Shown: positions 54,774 to 63,912 of the stretch, in pieces
Numbering within the stretch: position 1 is the stretch's first letter
Layout: each line of letters starts with the position of its first letter
NCBI RefSeq assembly: GCF_021245985.1
Contig: NZ_JAJQXA010000001.1
Location: forward strand, 496,001-560,000
Length of the DNA: 64,000 bases
Source: Flavobacterium soyae
GTDB taxonomy: Bacteria; Bacteroidota; Bacteroidia; Flavobacteriales; Flavobacteriaceae
Reading direction: 5' to 3'
Notes under the pieces: model-generated
Told to the model about the DNA's origin: nothing
The model's input: the letters and a program-made list of their open reading frames with translations, nothing else
The model's database searches: none
Translations under genes and position numbers: made by a program

Positions 54774-55790
54774 TTATTTATCTGCCAAAACTTTTTTCCA
54801 GTCGTCTTTAATACTTACCACATGCCACTTATTTTTTGCAGCTGTACTTAATGACAAATTATCTTTTTCCTGATAACTGTATTCTCTGATGGAATCGTTA
54901 TGGTTTACTAATAATTGAAATGACGGATATTTGTTTCCCTGCGAATATTTCAGCATGGCAATATCACCTGCGCCGCCTTCATTTCCGCAGGCAAAAACCG
55001 GACGCTGACCTATATGCAGTTGTATGCCTGCGGGTTTGCCTTCTTTATCATTAAAATGATCCAAAACTGGTTCTCTCTGCACTGCATTTTTAGCATCATC
55101 ATATTTGTATTTAAAAGAAGTTCCCACGACCTGATCTTTTGGAATACCATAATAATCCTGAGATATTGCTCTCACAACTTCAATTGTACCACCTGTTACG
55201 ATATAGGTTTTAAATCCGTTTGCTCGGAGATAATTCAGCAGCTCTAATTGCGGCTGATAACGTATTTGTTTTATAGGAACATTTTTACCGGGATAAGCTG
55301 CCGTTTTAAAAAAATCATTTACTGCTGTTTCAAATTCGTCTTCGGTCATTCCGGTATGTGTTGCAGCAACAAGTTCTATCAGAGCTTTGTCACCTCCTTT
55401 TTCAAAAAAAGCTTTGTCTTTTTCAATTACTGCTTTAAATGGTTGTTTTTGTGCGAGGGCTGGGTTAGCCTGCACCATTTTTTTTACCTGATAAAAAGCA
55501 AATAATTCCTGAACATATGGCTTTTCTGCCCATAATGTCCCGTCATTGTCAAAAGTGGCAATTCTATCTTCGATGGGAATAAAATCTGGACTACCTTCTT
55601 TTGTGACTTTTTCGACATAAGCAATTATATCTTTTTTCAAAACTCCATCATTCCAGCTTGGTAAGGGATTACTGCTGGTTGCTATAACAGTAGTGCTGTC
55701 TTTAGGATTGACTGCAGTCGTGTTTTCATTTTTTTTACAGGAAATGAGTAAAAATAAAAAGAGTGGCAATATATATATTTTTCTATACAT
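54774..55790 (-). CDS. HAD family phosphatase lipoprotein
   Basis: 338 residues with a lipobox (ISC, Cys18). The HAD catalytic motif is FDNDGTLW (about 70-77); motif II TGGT follows in IVTGGTIEV and motif III in FACGNEGGAGDIAML. This is a periplasmic HAD hydrolase. It lies 95 bases upstream of the outer membrane protein gene and 67 bases after the arylsulfatase. Confidence 0.88.
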   Translation of the reverse strand: MYRKIYILPLFLFLLISCKKNENTTAVNPKDSTTVIATSSNPLPSWNDGVLKKDIIAYVEKVTKEGSPDFIPIEDRIATFDNDGTLWAEKPYVQELFAFYQVKKMVQANPALAQKQPFKAVIEKDKAFFEKGGDKALIELVAATHTGMTEDEFETAVNDFFKTAAYPGKNVPIKQIRYQPQLELLNYLRANGFKTYIVTGGTIEVVRAISQDYYGIPKDQVVGTSFKYKYDDAKNAVQREPVLDHFNDKEGKPAGIQLHIGQRPVFACGNEGGAGDIAMLKYSQGNKYPSFQLLVNHNDSIREYSYQEKDNLSLSTAAKNKWHVVSIKDDWKKVLADK

Positions 55791-55810
55791 GATATTGATT
55801 TTTAATTTAT

Positions 55811-55841
55811 AGAGCTTGAACTAGGAGATAATTCAAGCTCT
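55811..55841 (-). terminator. hairpin after the arylsulfatase gene
   Basis: AGAGCTTGAA and TTCAAGCTCT pair around an 11-base loop, with TATAAATTAAAA beyond on the minus strand. A weak or partial terminator. Confidence 0.4.
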
Positions 55842-55857
55842 ATCAAGCATTATTTTT

Positions 55858-57528
55858 CTACTTCTTCTTTTTTGAATCTGCTGCTTCTTCCTCTTTTAAT
55901 TTAGGCATCACATTTTTTTCTATATATTTTTGTGCCTTAATATCTTTCATTGCTTCTTCCATAATAGTATATGCAGAGAAACTCGGCGGAATTGATCTTG
56001 GTGGATATTCTTTAAATGTTTCAGCAAATGCAACCACATCTTGTATTGCTCCATACATCAGTTGCACATGATTCAATTGATAATCCCAGAATGTATTTGA
56101 AGTAATATCAGCTCTTTCAAAAGGATCTTGGTACAAATTGAATATCTTTTGTAAACGCAGTTTGGTAAAGGGCTCTGCCCATACTCCCATTGTACCCCCC
56201 AAACGCTGTTCTGCAAAAACATATTTATAATCGCCTTCTCTTAAACCAACCAAAAGACCATCATCATCTGTATAAAAGAATTTATCTCTTGCGCTTTTTT
56301 GTGTTTTACCACGTAAAAAATTACTTTGGTCAAAACCGTCTAAATGTATTTTATATGTTTTCCCGTTCGCAGTATACCCTTTTAAAAGTTTATTAGTTAT
56401 ATCTGGTTCTCCTGCTATTGATGCAAAAGTTGGAATCCAGTCATTATGACTCATTAATTCTGTAGTTACAGTTCCTGGTTTAATAACTCCTGGCCAGCGT
56501 ACGATACAAGGTACACGGAAAGCTCCTTCCCAGTTGGTGTTTTTTTCTGAACGAAATGGTGTCATTGCTCCATCAGGCCATGTGTTCATATGTGGGCCAT
56601 TATCTGTAGAATACACAACAATAGTATTATCTGCGATTCCTAAATCATCCAGGGCTTTTAAAATACTTCCAATAGTTTCATCATGTTCAATCATACCATC
56701 GATATATTCACTATCCCCATGTGTATATCTCCCCCTATGTTCTGCTCTAACATGCGTACGAAGGTGCATACGTGTGGCATTGAACCAGCAGAAAAATGGC
56801 TTACCCGCTGCATTTTGTCTTTTAATAAAATCAATTGCTGCTGCCGAAGTTTCATCATCTACAGTTTCCATTCTTTTTTTAGTAAGTGCTCCGGTATCTT
56901 CTATTTTTTGTTTTCCAACTTTTCCAAAACGAGGATCAACAGTGGCATCATCTGTACTTGTCGCCGTACATTTTAATACACCTCTTGGTCCAAACTTTTT
57001 CAAGTATTCTGGATCTTTAGGATAATCCGGCAATTCTGGCTCTTCTTCTGCATTTAAATGATACAGGTTCCCGAAAAATTCATCGAAACCGTTTACAGTT
57101 GGTAAATTCTCATTACGATCTCCTACGTGGTTTTTACCAAACTGACCTGTTGCATATCCTAAGCTTTTCAAAATTCCTCCAATAGAAGGATCTAGCTGAC
57201 TCATTCCCATTGGTGCTCCAGGAAACCCTACTTTTGTAAGTCCGGTTCTAAGACCATGCTGTCCTGTTAAAAAAGCTGCACGTCCTGCAGTACAACTCTG
57301 TTCTCCATAATAATGAAGAAAACGTAATCCTTCATTGGCTAAACGATCAAGATTAGGTGTTGTATACCCCATAAGTCCATCACTATAGGCACTAATATTA
57401 GTAGTTCCAATATCATCACCCCATAGTACCAAGATGTTGACTTTTTTATTCTGAGCTGTCACCTGAACAATTGTGAAGCATACTAGTGTGAAAAGCACTA
57501 TAGCGTTTCTAAATTTACTTTGTTTCAT
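55858..57528 (-). CDS. secreted arylsulfatase (type I, formylglycine-dependent)
   Basis: 556 residues with a Sec signal peptide ending VTAQ. The sulfatase signature C79-T-A-G-R (C-x-A-x-R) would be converted to formylglycine; metal ligands D38 and D39 are in LVLWGDDIG. It also carries GKNHVGD and DNGPHMNTWPDG, the catalytic His and Asp/Asn loops. It hydrolyses sulfate esters in the periplasm or outside. A sulfatase-maturing enzyme gene is not in the window. It is the first gene of the minus-strand set and follows a palindrome-rich spacer. Confidence 0.92.
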   Translation of the reverse strand: MKQSKFRNAIVLFTLVCFTIVQVTAQNKKVNILVLWGDDIGTTNISAYSDGLMGYTTPNLDRLANEGLRFLHYYGEQSCTAGRAAFLTGQHGLRTGLTKVGFPGAPMGMSQLDPSIGGILKSLGYATGQFGKNHVGDRNENLPTVNGFDEFFGNLYHLNAEEEPELPDYPKDPEYLKKFGPRGVLKCTATSTDDATVDPRFGKVGKQKIEDTGALTKKRMETVDDETSAAAIDFIKRQNAAGKPFFCWFNATRMHLRTHVRAEHRGRYTHGDSEYIDGMIEHDETIGSILKALDDLGIADNTIVVYSTDNGPHMNTWPDGAMTPFRSEKNTNWEGAFRVPCIVRWPGVIKPGTVTTELMSHNDWIPTFASIAGEPDITNKLLKGYTANGKTYKIHLDGFDQSNFLRGKTQKSARDKFFYTDDDGLLVGLREGDYKYVFAEQRLGGTMGVWAEPFTKLRLQKIFNLYQDPFERADITSNTFWDYQLNHVQLMYGAIQDVVAFAETFKEYPPRSIPPSFSAYTIMEEAMKDIKAQKYIEKNVMPKLKEEEAADSKKKK

Positions 57529-57759
57529 AGTAATAAGATTTGTTAATAATTTTTGTTTATATAATTGTTTTCATGAAAAAAATCAAACTATAACTTTGCT
57601 AAAATGAGCAAATAGCAATCTATATTAAAAGCAATTTCTTATAACAAGTTTGCCGTTGTCGTTGGGAGAATTTGCAACAGCAATTTTTTAACGTTTTGTT
57701 AAGTATCTCAAAATTAAGTAATAAAAACACGAATTATCCTATTTTTAAGGTTTTACATT

Positions 57760-57781
57760 GTTGCAAGTTATAATTTGCAAC
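57760..57781. repeat. GTTGCAAnTTA palindrome, copy 1
   Basis: A 22-bp near-perfect palindrome (half-site GTTGCAAGTTA, other half TAATTTGCAAC). Confidence 0.7.
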
Positions 57782-57810
57782 ATGAAAGCTATTTTATTTT
57801 GCTCCATGAT

Positions 57811-57832
57811 GTTGCAAATTATAATTTGCAAC
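57811..57832. repeat. GTTGCAAATTA palindrome, copy 2
   Basis: A perfect 22-bp palindrome (GTTGCAAATTA and its exact reverse complement), 51 bases from copy 1, start to start, on the arylsulfatase upstream side. Confidence 0.75.
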
Positions 57833-58004
57833 GGGTCTAAAATTTAATCAAAACAGAATTTCAGGTGTCATTAATTTCTTTGTATGACATATTTAAGCTG
57901 CACAAATAACTGCAAGTGGTATTATCATTAATTCTTATTGTAAGAAAATTCAAATATAACATTTTTTTTGAAAGTTTTTTCTTTCATGTTAAAAATTTTA
58001 TAAT

Positions 58005-58036
58005 AAAAAAGCTATCTGCTTAGCAGATAGCTTTTT
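58005..58036 (-). terminator. terminator of pyk
   Basis: AAAAAGCTATCTGC pairs with GCAGATAGCTTTTT around TTA; on the minus strand the stem is followed by T residues. Confidence 0.85.
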
Positions 58037-58060
58037 GTATATTTTAGGTAATTTTAAAGA

Positions 58061-59494
58061 CTATTCTATTTCAGATACTCTCATAGTATTAACCATTCCT
58101 TTTTCTTTAATTGGCATTGCAGCAAGGTTAATTAAATAATCCCCTTTTGATGCATAACCTTTTTCAACTGCAATTTTATTTACATCTGTTACAGTATCAT
58201 CTGTACTTACTTCGTTATCATAGAAGAATGATTTAACTCCCCATAATAAATTCAATTGTGTTAAGATTCTTCTGTTTGAAGTAAATACTAAAATATGCGC
58301 CGATGATGGTCTCCATGCAGAAATTTGGAAAGCTGTATAACCGCTGTTTGTTAATGTACAAATTGCTTTAGCTTCGATTTCATTTGCCAATAAAGCTGCC
58401 TGATGACAAACTGTTTTAGTAACAAAACGTTTTGTTTTAATTTGTGGTGTGTTTTGTGGAACCTGAATAAGTGGTGAATTCTCAACAGCCTCACAAATTT
58501 GTGTCATTCTTTGAATAACTTGTACCGGGTAATTTCCTGTTGCAGTTTCTCCAGACAACATTACAGCATCTGCACCATCCATTACTGAGTTTGCAACGTC
58601 ATTTACCTCTGCTCTTGTTGGGGTTAAACTTGTAATCATTGTTTCCATCATTTGTGTTGCAACGATAACAGGAATTCTAGCCGTTTTTGCTCTGCGGATT
58701 AAGTCTTTTTGTACCAATGGCACTTCGTGAGCAGGTAGTTCAACCCCAAGGTCCCCACGGGCAACCATTAAACCATCGCAATATGCTACAATTTTATCCA
58801 TGTTCTCAAGAGCTTCTGGCATTTCAATTTTAGCAACGATTGGAATTTTATATTCAGAATGCTTAGCGATTAATTCTTGTAAATCTTGTAAATCTCGAGG
58901 TGTTTTTACGAATGAAAGTGCGATCCAGTCTACTTTTTGCTCAATTGCAAAAATGGCATCAGCAATATCTTTTTCTGTTAAAGCCGGTAAAGAAATTTTC
59001 GTGTTTGGAAGATTAACCCCTTTTTTAGATTTTAATTCTCCACCCTGAATTACTTTAGCAACAACTTCTGTTTTTTTATCTGTCGAAACAATTTCAAAAA
59101 TAAGTTTACCATCGTCAAGCAAAATGCGCTCTCCCGGATTAACATCATTTGGAAAATTTTGATATTTCATGAACACTCTTTGAGCAGTTCCAATAATATC
59201 TTCAGCAGTTGTAAAAGTGATAATATCACCATCGTGCACTACAGTTCCTTCTTCCATTACACCAACTCTTAGTTTTGGTCCCTGCAAATCTCCTAAGATT
59301 GCTGTAGTATAACCAAACTCTTCGTTCAGGCCTCTAATAATGTTAATTTTTTCCTTTACTCCTTCGTAGTCTGCATGCGAAAAATTGATTCTAAACACAT
59401 TTACCCCTGCATCGATCATATCCTTGATAATCTCTCTCGTACCACATGCAGGACCTAGTGTAGCTACAATTTTGGTTTTCTTGTTTGTTAACAT
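58061..59494 (-). CDS. pyk: pyruvate kinase
   Basis: It transfers phosphate from phosphoenolpyruvate to ADP. 477 residues: TKIVATLGPACG near the N-terminus, RINFSHA, the catalytic Lys in IPIVAKIEMPEALENMDKI, MVARGDLGVELP and the MLSGETATGNYPV loop. It lies 5 bases downstream of the IPExxxVDY gene, so the two are co-transcribed. Confidence 0.97.
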   Translation of the reverse strand: MLTNKKTKIVATLGPACGTREIIKDMIDAGVNVFRINFSHADYEGVKEKINIIRGLNEEFGYTTAILGDLQGPKLRVGVMEEGTVVHDGDIITFTTAEDIIGTAQRVFMKYQNFPNDVNPGERILLDDGKLIFEIVSTDKKTEVVAKVIQGGELKSKKGVNLPNTKISLPALTEKDIADAIFAIEQKVDWIALSFVKTPRDLQDLQELIAKHSEYKIPIVAKIEMPEALENMDKIVAYCDGLMVARGDLGVELPAHEVPLVQKDLIRRAKTARIPVIVATQMMETMITSLTPTRAEVNDVANSVMDGADAVMLSGETATGNYPVQVIQRMTQICEAVENSPLIQVPQNTPQIKTKRFVTKTVCHQAALLANEIEAKAICTLTNSGYTAFQISAWRPSSAHILVFTSNRRILTQLNLLWGVKSFFYDNEVSTDDTVTDVNKIAVEKGYASKGDYLINLAAMPIKEKGMVNTMRVSEIE

Positions 59495-59499
59495 TTTTT

Positions 59500-59988
59500 T
59501 TAAAAAATTAGATTGTTTTTTGATTTTATTTTATTGGTATCTACAGCATAAATTGCTGCAATACTTTCTATTGAATTTAGTTGTTGCTGAATTTCTGAAA
59601 AATCGACAGCCTCCTCACTGTTATCGATTTTCAGGAAAAAATCTACTTTTTTGAATTCAGGAAGTAAATGAATTGTTGTAGAAACCTCACTTGTTTCATT
59701 AGAAAACAAATTCTGGAAATCATTTGTACTCACAGAAATGATCTCATTTTTATTCTGAATCAAATTCCACGAAACAGCTTTCTCAGAATCATAATAATAA
59801 AATCTCGAAAAATTTGCCTCACCTTCTTTAGTCTGAGCATGGATCTCGTTTTTGCTCTTACTTAAGTTAACCGGAAGGTTCTTATTGATAAAATAGGCTA
59901 ATCTATAATCTTCTAATGAAGTATGAATTGCCATTAAATAATAATCAATTTCGTCAAATTCGTCTAAATCCAATCTATGAATAGCCAT
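59500..59988 (-). CDS. IPExxxVDY family protein
   Basis: 162 residues from ATG 59988; the longer frame begins with TTG. The family is Bacteroidota-specific and named for a motif seen here as LPEFKKVDF (about 121-129). The N-terminus DEIDYYLMAIHTSLEDYRLAYFINKNL is conserved. Function unknown; in many flavobacteria it lies between rnc and pyk, as here, so a link to either is possible. Confidence 0.82.
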   Translation of the reverse strand: MAIHRLDLDEFDEIDYYLMAIHTSLEDYRLAYFINKNLPVNLSKSKNEIHAQTKEGEANFSRFYYYDSEKAVSWNLIQNKNEIISVSTNDFQNLFSNETSEVSTTIHLLPEFKKVDFFLKIDNSEEAVDFSEIQQQLNSIESIAAIYAVDTNKIKSKNNLIF

Positions 59989-60113
59989 GTCATGAAAAAT
60001 CAAGTTGTAAATATACTATTTCTAGCGTAGCATCAATAGTTATAAGCAGCTTGTTTTTGTTAATTTATAAACGAAAACGATTTAGCATTAAGAAAATTAC
60101 ATCAAATTTGTAA

Positions 60114-60854
60114 TTATTTCTTATCTATTTTTTCCTGAAATGCAAAATATGCCCTTTGCGAAGCTTTCTCTTCTGCTTTCTTTTTTGAGGTTGCCCGCGC
60201 TCTTGCGATCACCTTATCGTCTATACTCAATTTGACACCAAACAAGCGTTGTCCGTCAATACCGTTATCTTCAAAAATATCATAATGAAAGACCCTCTTC
60301 TCTTTCTGACACCATTCGATAACTAAACTTTTATAACTAATTACTTTTCCTTCAAGTCTTGCAATATCGACATAAGGGGTAATTACTCTTTTTTGAATAA
60401 ACCTTTCGCAATAAGAATATCCTTTATCCAAATAAATAGCGCCAATAAGCGATTCGAAAATATTACCATGTATATTTTCTCCAAAATGCTGAACAGGTAC
60501 TTTACTTTCTACAAAACGTACTAAATTTAAATCTTTGCCAAGTTCATTTAAATGTTCGCGGCTTACTATTTTTGAACGCATTTTTGTTAAGTATCCTTCG
60601 TCTCCATTTGGTGCCTTATTAAACAAATGTGCGGCAATTACTGCACTTAACATCGCATCTCCTAAAAATTCTAAACGTTCATAATTTATAGCATGTCCTG
60701 CTTCATCTAATTTATTCGACGATCTATGGGTAAAAGCTTTTCTGTAAAACTCAATATTTACAGGCTGAAAACCAAGAATTTTCTGAATAGTGTCAAAAAA
60801 AATCCCGTCTTCTAGAGAACGGGATTTAGAAAATATTTTTTTGATAATATTCAT
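60114..60854 (-). CDS. rnc: ribonuclease III
   Basis: Cleaves double-stranded RNA in rRNA and mRNA processing. 246 residues: the catalytic signature ERLEFLGDAMLSAV (about 59-72), FESLIGAIYLDKG with the second acidic site, and a C-terminal double-stranded RNA-binding domain (about 165-240, ending ARATSKKKAEEKASQRAYF). It lies 9 bases after fabF, a typical fabF-rnc pairing. Confidence 0.95.
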   Translation of the reverse strand: MNIIKKIFSKSRSLEDGIFFDTIQKILGFQPVNIEFYRKAFTHRSSNKLDEAGHAINYERLEFLGDAMLSAVIAAHLFNKAPNGDEGYLTKMRSKIVSREHLNELGKDLNLVRFVESKVPVQHFGENIHGNIFESLIGAIYLDKGYSYCERFIQKRVITPYVDIARLEGKVISYKSLVIEWCQKEKRVFHYDIFEDNGIDGQRLFGVKLSIDDKVIARARATSKKKAEEKASQRAYFAFQEKIDKK

Positions 60855-60863
60855 ATACGAAAA

Positions 60864-62117
60864 TTAGTCAGCTAGTTTTTTAAACAATACACAAGCATTG
60901 TGCCCGCCAAAACCAAACGTGTTACTCATAGCAACATTAACTTCTCTTTTTTGAGGTTTGTTTAAAGTAAGGTTCAATGAAGGGTCAATATTCTCATCAA
61001 CAACAGTATGATTAATCGTAGGAGGAACAATACTATGTTTCATTGCCAGGATAGAAGCAATTGCTTCAATAGCTCCGGCAGCACCAAGTAAATGTCCTGT
61101 CATCGATTTTGTAGAGTTGATGTTGATATTCTTAGCATGTTCGCCAAAAACTTTACTGATTGCTTTTAATTCAGCAACATCACCTAATGGAGTAGAAGTT
61201 CCGTGAGTGTTGATATGATCAACATCTTCCGGGTTCATTCCAGCATCTTTCAATGTATTTTTCATTACTGCAATAACTCCAATTCCTTCCGGATGCGGTG
61301 CTGTTAAATGGTAAGCATCAGATGACATTCCGCCTCCTCCAATTTCACAGTAAATTTTAGCACCTCTTGCTTTTGCGTGCTCATAATCTTCAAGAACTAA
61401 AGCTCCTGCTCCTTCTCCTAACACAAAACCATCTCTGGTTGCATCAAAAGGTCTTGAAGCCGTTTCCGGGCTTTCGTTTCTTGTAGATAAAGCGTGCATT
61501 GAACTAAAACCTCCCATACCGGCAATGGTAACAGCAGCTTCAGATCCGCCAGATACAATAATATCACACATTCCTAAACGAATGTAGTTGAAAGCATCAA
61601 TTAATGCATTTGCAGAAGATGCACATGCAGAAACTGTAGTATAATTTGGTCCCATATACCCGTTACGCATAGAAATATGCGCCGGAGCGATATCGGCAAT
61701 CATTTTTGGAATAAAAAACGGATTGAACTTTGGAGTTCCGTCACCTTTTGCATAATAAATTACTTCTTCCTGGAACGTTTCTAAACCTCCAATTCCTGCT
61801 CCCCAGATAACACCAACTCTAGTTTTGTCGACATTATCATCTGTAAGTCCAGCATCTTTAATAGCTTCATCACTGGCAGCAATTGCATATTGAGCAAATT
61901 TATCTAGTCTGCGAGATTCCTTACGATCCATGTAATCTTCAATATTGAAGTTTTTCACTTCGCAGGCAAATTTCGTTTTATGCTTCTCTGTATCATAATA
62001 TGTGATAGGAGCGGCTCCGCTTACCCCATTCACAAGTGCATTCCAATATTCCTGGATATTATTCCCGATAGGAGTAAGTGCACCTAATCCTGTTACCACA
62101 ACTCGCCTTAATGTCAT
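60864..62117 (-). CDS. fabF: beta-ketoacyl-ACP synthase II
   Basis: Elongating condensing enzyme of fatty acid synthesis. 417 residues: active-site C165 in TTVSACASSANAL, the His pair in NTHGTSTPLGD and STKSMTGHLLGAAG, and the C-terminal MSNTFGFGGHNA. It belongs to the acpP-fabF-rnc group, downstream of acpP but separated from it by a long hairpin. Confidence 0.97.
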   Translation of the reverse strand: MTLRRVVVTGLGALTPIGNNIQEYWNALVNGVSGAAPITYYDTEKHKTKFACEVKNFNIEDYMDRKESRRLDKFAQYAIAASDEAIKDAGLTDDNVDKTRVGVIWGAGIGGLETFQEEVIYYAKGDGTPKFNPFFIPKMIADIAPAHISMRNGYMGPNYTTVSACASSANALIDAFNYIRLGMCDIIVSGGSEAAVTIAGMGGFSSMHALSTRNESPETASRPFDATRDGFVLGEGAGALVLEDYEHAKARGAKIYCEIGGGGMSSDAYHLTAPHPEGIGVIAVMKNTLKDAGMNPEDVDHINTHGTSTPLGDVAELKAISKVFGEHAKNININSTKSMTGHLLGAAGAIEAIASILAMKHSIVPPTINHTVVDENIDPSLNLTLNKPQKREVNVAMSNTFGFGGHNACVLFKKLAD

Positions 62118-62246
62118 AAATTATGTGTTTTGTGTCTTTAAACAAATAAAACCCACGCTTTCTTAACAGTTTTGTTACTTAAGAGCCATGGGTATTACAA
62201 TATAAATATATCTTTTTGATTGAAAACCAATCGAAATTTAAATTTT

Positions 62247-62367
62247 AAAAAATAATAACACCCGACTTTTAACAAATTTCAAGTTTTAAAAAAATAAATT
62301 CCAAAATTGGAATTTGGAATTTCAAAAATTGGGATTTTTAAAAATCGGGTGTGGTATTATTATTTTT
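62247..62367 (-). terminator. long palindromic element at the end of acpP
   Basis: Outer arms AAAAAATAATAA...CACCCGACTTTT (62247-62270) and the matching sequence at 62339-62367 enclose inner TTCCAA repeats that can pair with each other. The 3' arm on the plus strand covers the acpP stop codon. On the minus strand the structure ends in a T-rich run, so it can act as a partial terminator between acpP and fabF. Confidence 0.6.
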
Positions 62368-62596
62368 TAGCTTCCTCGATATAAGAAATAGCTTGACCTA
62401 CAGTAGCAATGTTTTCTGCTTGATCGTCTGGAATTTGAATATCAAATTCTTTTTCGAATTCCATAATAAGCTCAACAGTGTCTAATGAGTCAGCTCCCAA
62501 ATCATTAGTGAAGCTTGCTTCTGTTACAACTTCGTTTTCGTCAACACCTAATTTGTCTACGATAATCGCTTTTACTCTTGATGCAATGTCTGACAT
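62360..62596 (-). CDS. acpP: acyl carrier protein
   Basis: Carries acyl chains in fatty acid synthesis through phosphopantetheine on S37 in [16 protein letters not shown]. The 78-residue acidic protein is canonical. It has a clear promoter and is followed by fabF and rnc. The strong hairpin after it would keep acpP more expressed than fabF. Confidence 0.97.
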   Translation of the reverse strand: MSDIASRVKAIIVDKLGVDENEVVTEASFTNDLGADSLDTVELIMEFEKEFDIQIPDDQAENIATVGQAISYIEEAKK

Positions 62597-62626
62597 AATC
62601 TTTAATTTTAGAATTTAATTTGTTGG

Positions 62627-62655
62627 CAAAAATAAAAAACTTTATTTTAAAACAA
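62627..62655 (-). promoter_or_regulatory. promoter of acpP
   Basis: On the minus strand TTG (62653-62655) and TATTTTTG (62627-62634) are 18 bases apart, a near-ideal flavobacterial promoter about 31 bases before the acpP start. Confidence 0.7.
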
Positions 62656-62771
62656 CTATTTAGTTTATAAATGTGACACTAATTTATAAAATTAATTTCA
62701 AGAAAGGTCTTTTAAAGCTATTTATTTTCGATTTTTATTCCGTTTTTTGCATTCTAAAAATAAATTCTATT

Positions 62772-63347
62772 ATGAAAAAAATTATCGTTTTTGCCTCAGG
62801 ATCAGGAACTAACGCAGAAAACATTATAAAATATTTTTCGAACATCGAAATTGCAAAGGTCGTTTCGGTTTTTACAAATAATGCTTCGGCAAAAGTTATT
62901 GAAAGAGCAAAAAATCATCAAATTCCAGTCGAAATTTTCGAAAAAAACGAACTTTTAGAAAGAAACGTATTACAAAAAATACAAAAAATCGACCCGGATT
63001 TGATAGTTCTTGCCGGTTTTTTATTGAAATTTCCTGAAAACATAATTGAGCTGTATCCAAACAAAATAATCAACATTCACCCTGCACTTTTACCTAAATA
63101 TGGAGGCAAAGGAATGTACGGAATGCACATTCATAGAGCGATAGTAAATAATAAGGAAAAAGAAACCGGAATCTCTATTCATTATGTAAACGAAAACTAT
63201 GATGAAGGAGCTATTATTTTTCAGGCAAATGTAGCCTTAACAGAGGAAGACACTCCTGAAACGGTTGCTGAAAAGATTCATGAGCTGGAACAAAAACACT
63301 TTCCAGAGATTATTCATAGACTATTAGATACAAATTCCAATATTTAA
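62772..63347 (+). CDS. purN: phosphoribosylglycinamide formyltransferase
   Basis: Third step of purine synthesis: transfers formyl from 10-formyl-tetrahydrofolate to GAR. 191 residues from ATG 62772 (MKKIIVFASGSGTNAENII); the longer frame adds 33 non-conserved residues and is rejected. Key elements are the GSGTN phosphate loop, NIHPALLPKYGGKGMYG with the catalytic Asn and His, and the late DEGAIIFQ Asp. Normal length. Confidence 0.93.
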   Translation: MKKIIVFASGSGTNAENIIKYFSNIEIAKVVSVFTNNASAKVIERAKNHQIPVEIFEKNELLERNVLQKIQKIDPDLIVLAGFLLKFPENIIELYPNKIINIHPALLPKYGGKGMYGMHIHRAIVNNKEKETGISIHYVNENYDEGAIIFQANVALTEEDTPETVAEKIHELEQKHFPEIIHRLLDTNSNI

Positions 63348-63401
63348 ATTCCAAATTCCAATTTGAACAATCTAAAATCTAAAATCTGCAATCTAAAATA
63401 A
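63348..63401. repeat. AATCTAAAATCTAAAATCTG-type short tandem repeat
   Basis: The purN-RNase H spacer consists of AATTCCAAATT and ATCTAAA units repeated in tandem. Similar TTCCAA units occur inside the acpP hairpin. Confidence 0.5.
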
Positions 63402-63875
63402 ATGAATCACGAAGTACATATATATACAGATGGCGCTGCAAAAGGAAACCCGGGAAATGGCGGCTATGGCGTGGTCATGGAATTAGTTGGAACTCCTCAT
63501 AAAAAAGAATTTTACGAAGGTTTTCGTCTTACTACTAATAACAGAATGGAACTTCTGGCAGTAATTGTGGGTTTAGAAAAACTCAAAAAGCCAAATATGA
63601 AAGTCCTTGTGATTTCTGATTCCAAATATGTTGTGGATTCAGTTGAAAAAAAGTGGGTTTTCGGCTGGGAGAAAAAGGGATATAAGGATAAAAAAAATCC
63701 GGATTTGTGGAAACGTTTTTTAATCGTATACCGTAAACATCAGGTAGATTTTAAATGGATAAAAGGCCACAATAATCATCCGCAAAATGAACGCTGCGAT
63801 CAGCTTGCCGTTATGGCTTCAATGCAGCCGAAACTTTCTGTAGATGTTTATTACGAAACGATAGGATCTCAATAA
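63402..63875 (+). CDS. rnhA: ribonuclease HI
   Basis: Cleaves RNA in RNA-DNA hybrids. 157 residues: D10 in IYTDGAAKGNPGNGG, E50 in NNRMELLAV, D73 in VISDSKYV and the late CDQLA Asp make the active site. Signature features are intact and the length is normal. It is 54 bases after purN. Confidence 0.93.
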   Translation: MNHEVHIYTDGAAKGNPGNGGYGVVMELVGTPHKKEFYEGFRLTTNNRMELLAVIVGLEKLKKPNMKVLVISDSKYVVDSVEKKWVFGWEKKGYKDKKNPDLWKRFLIVYRKHQVDFKWIKGHNNHPQNERCDQLAVMASMQPKLSVDVYYETIGSQ

Positions 63876-63878
63876 AAA

Positions 63879-63912
63879 AGAGGCTGTCTCAAAAGGACAG
63901 CTTCTTTTTTTT
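63879..63912 (+). terminator. terminator after rnhA
   Basis: AGAGGCTGTC pairs with GACAGCTTCT around a 7-base loop and is followed by seven T residues. The last ~90 bases of the window show no complete gene. Confidence 0.8.

Larger units (their letters stand above)
57529..58004. other. spacer between pyk and the arylsulfatase gene
   Basis: No gene is visible in this 476-base region. It contains the two 22-bp palindromes at 57760-57781 and 57811-57832 and further TTGCAA words (57671-57676). Confidence 0.5.

Noticed and set aside
62673..62771. 33-residue N-terminal extension of purN
   Set aside because: The conserved GSGTN-containing start follows ATG 62772; the extension is low-complexity hydrophobic sequence.
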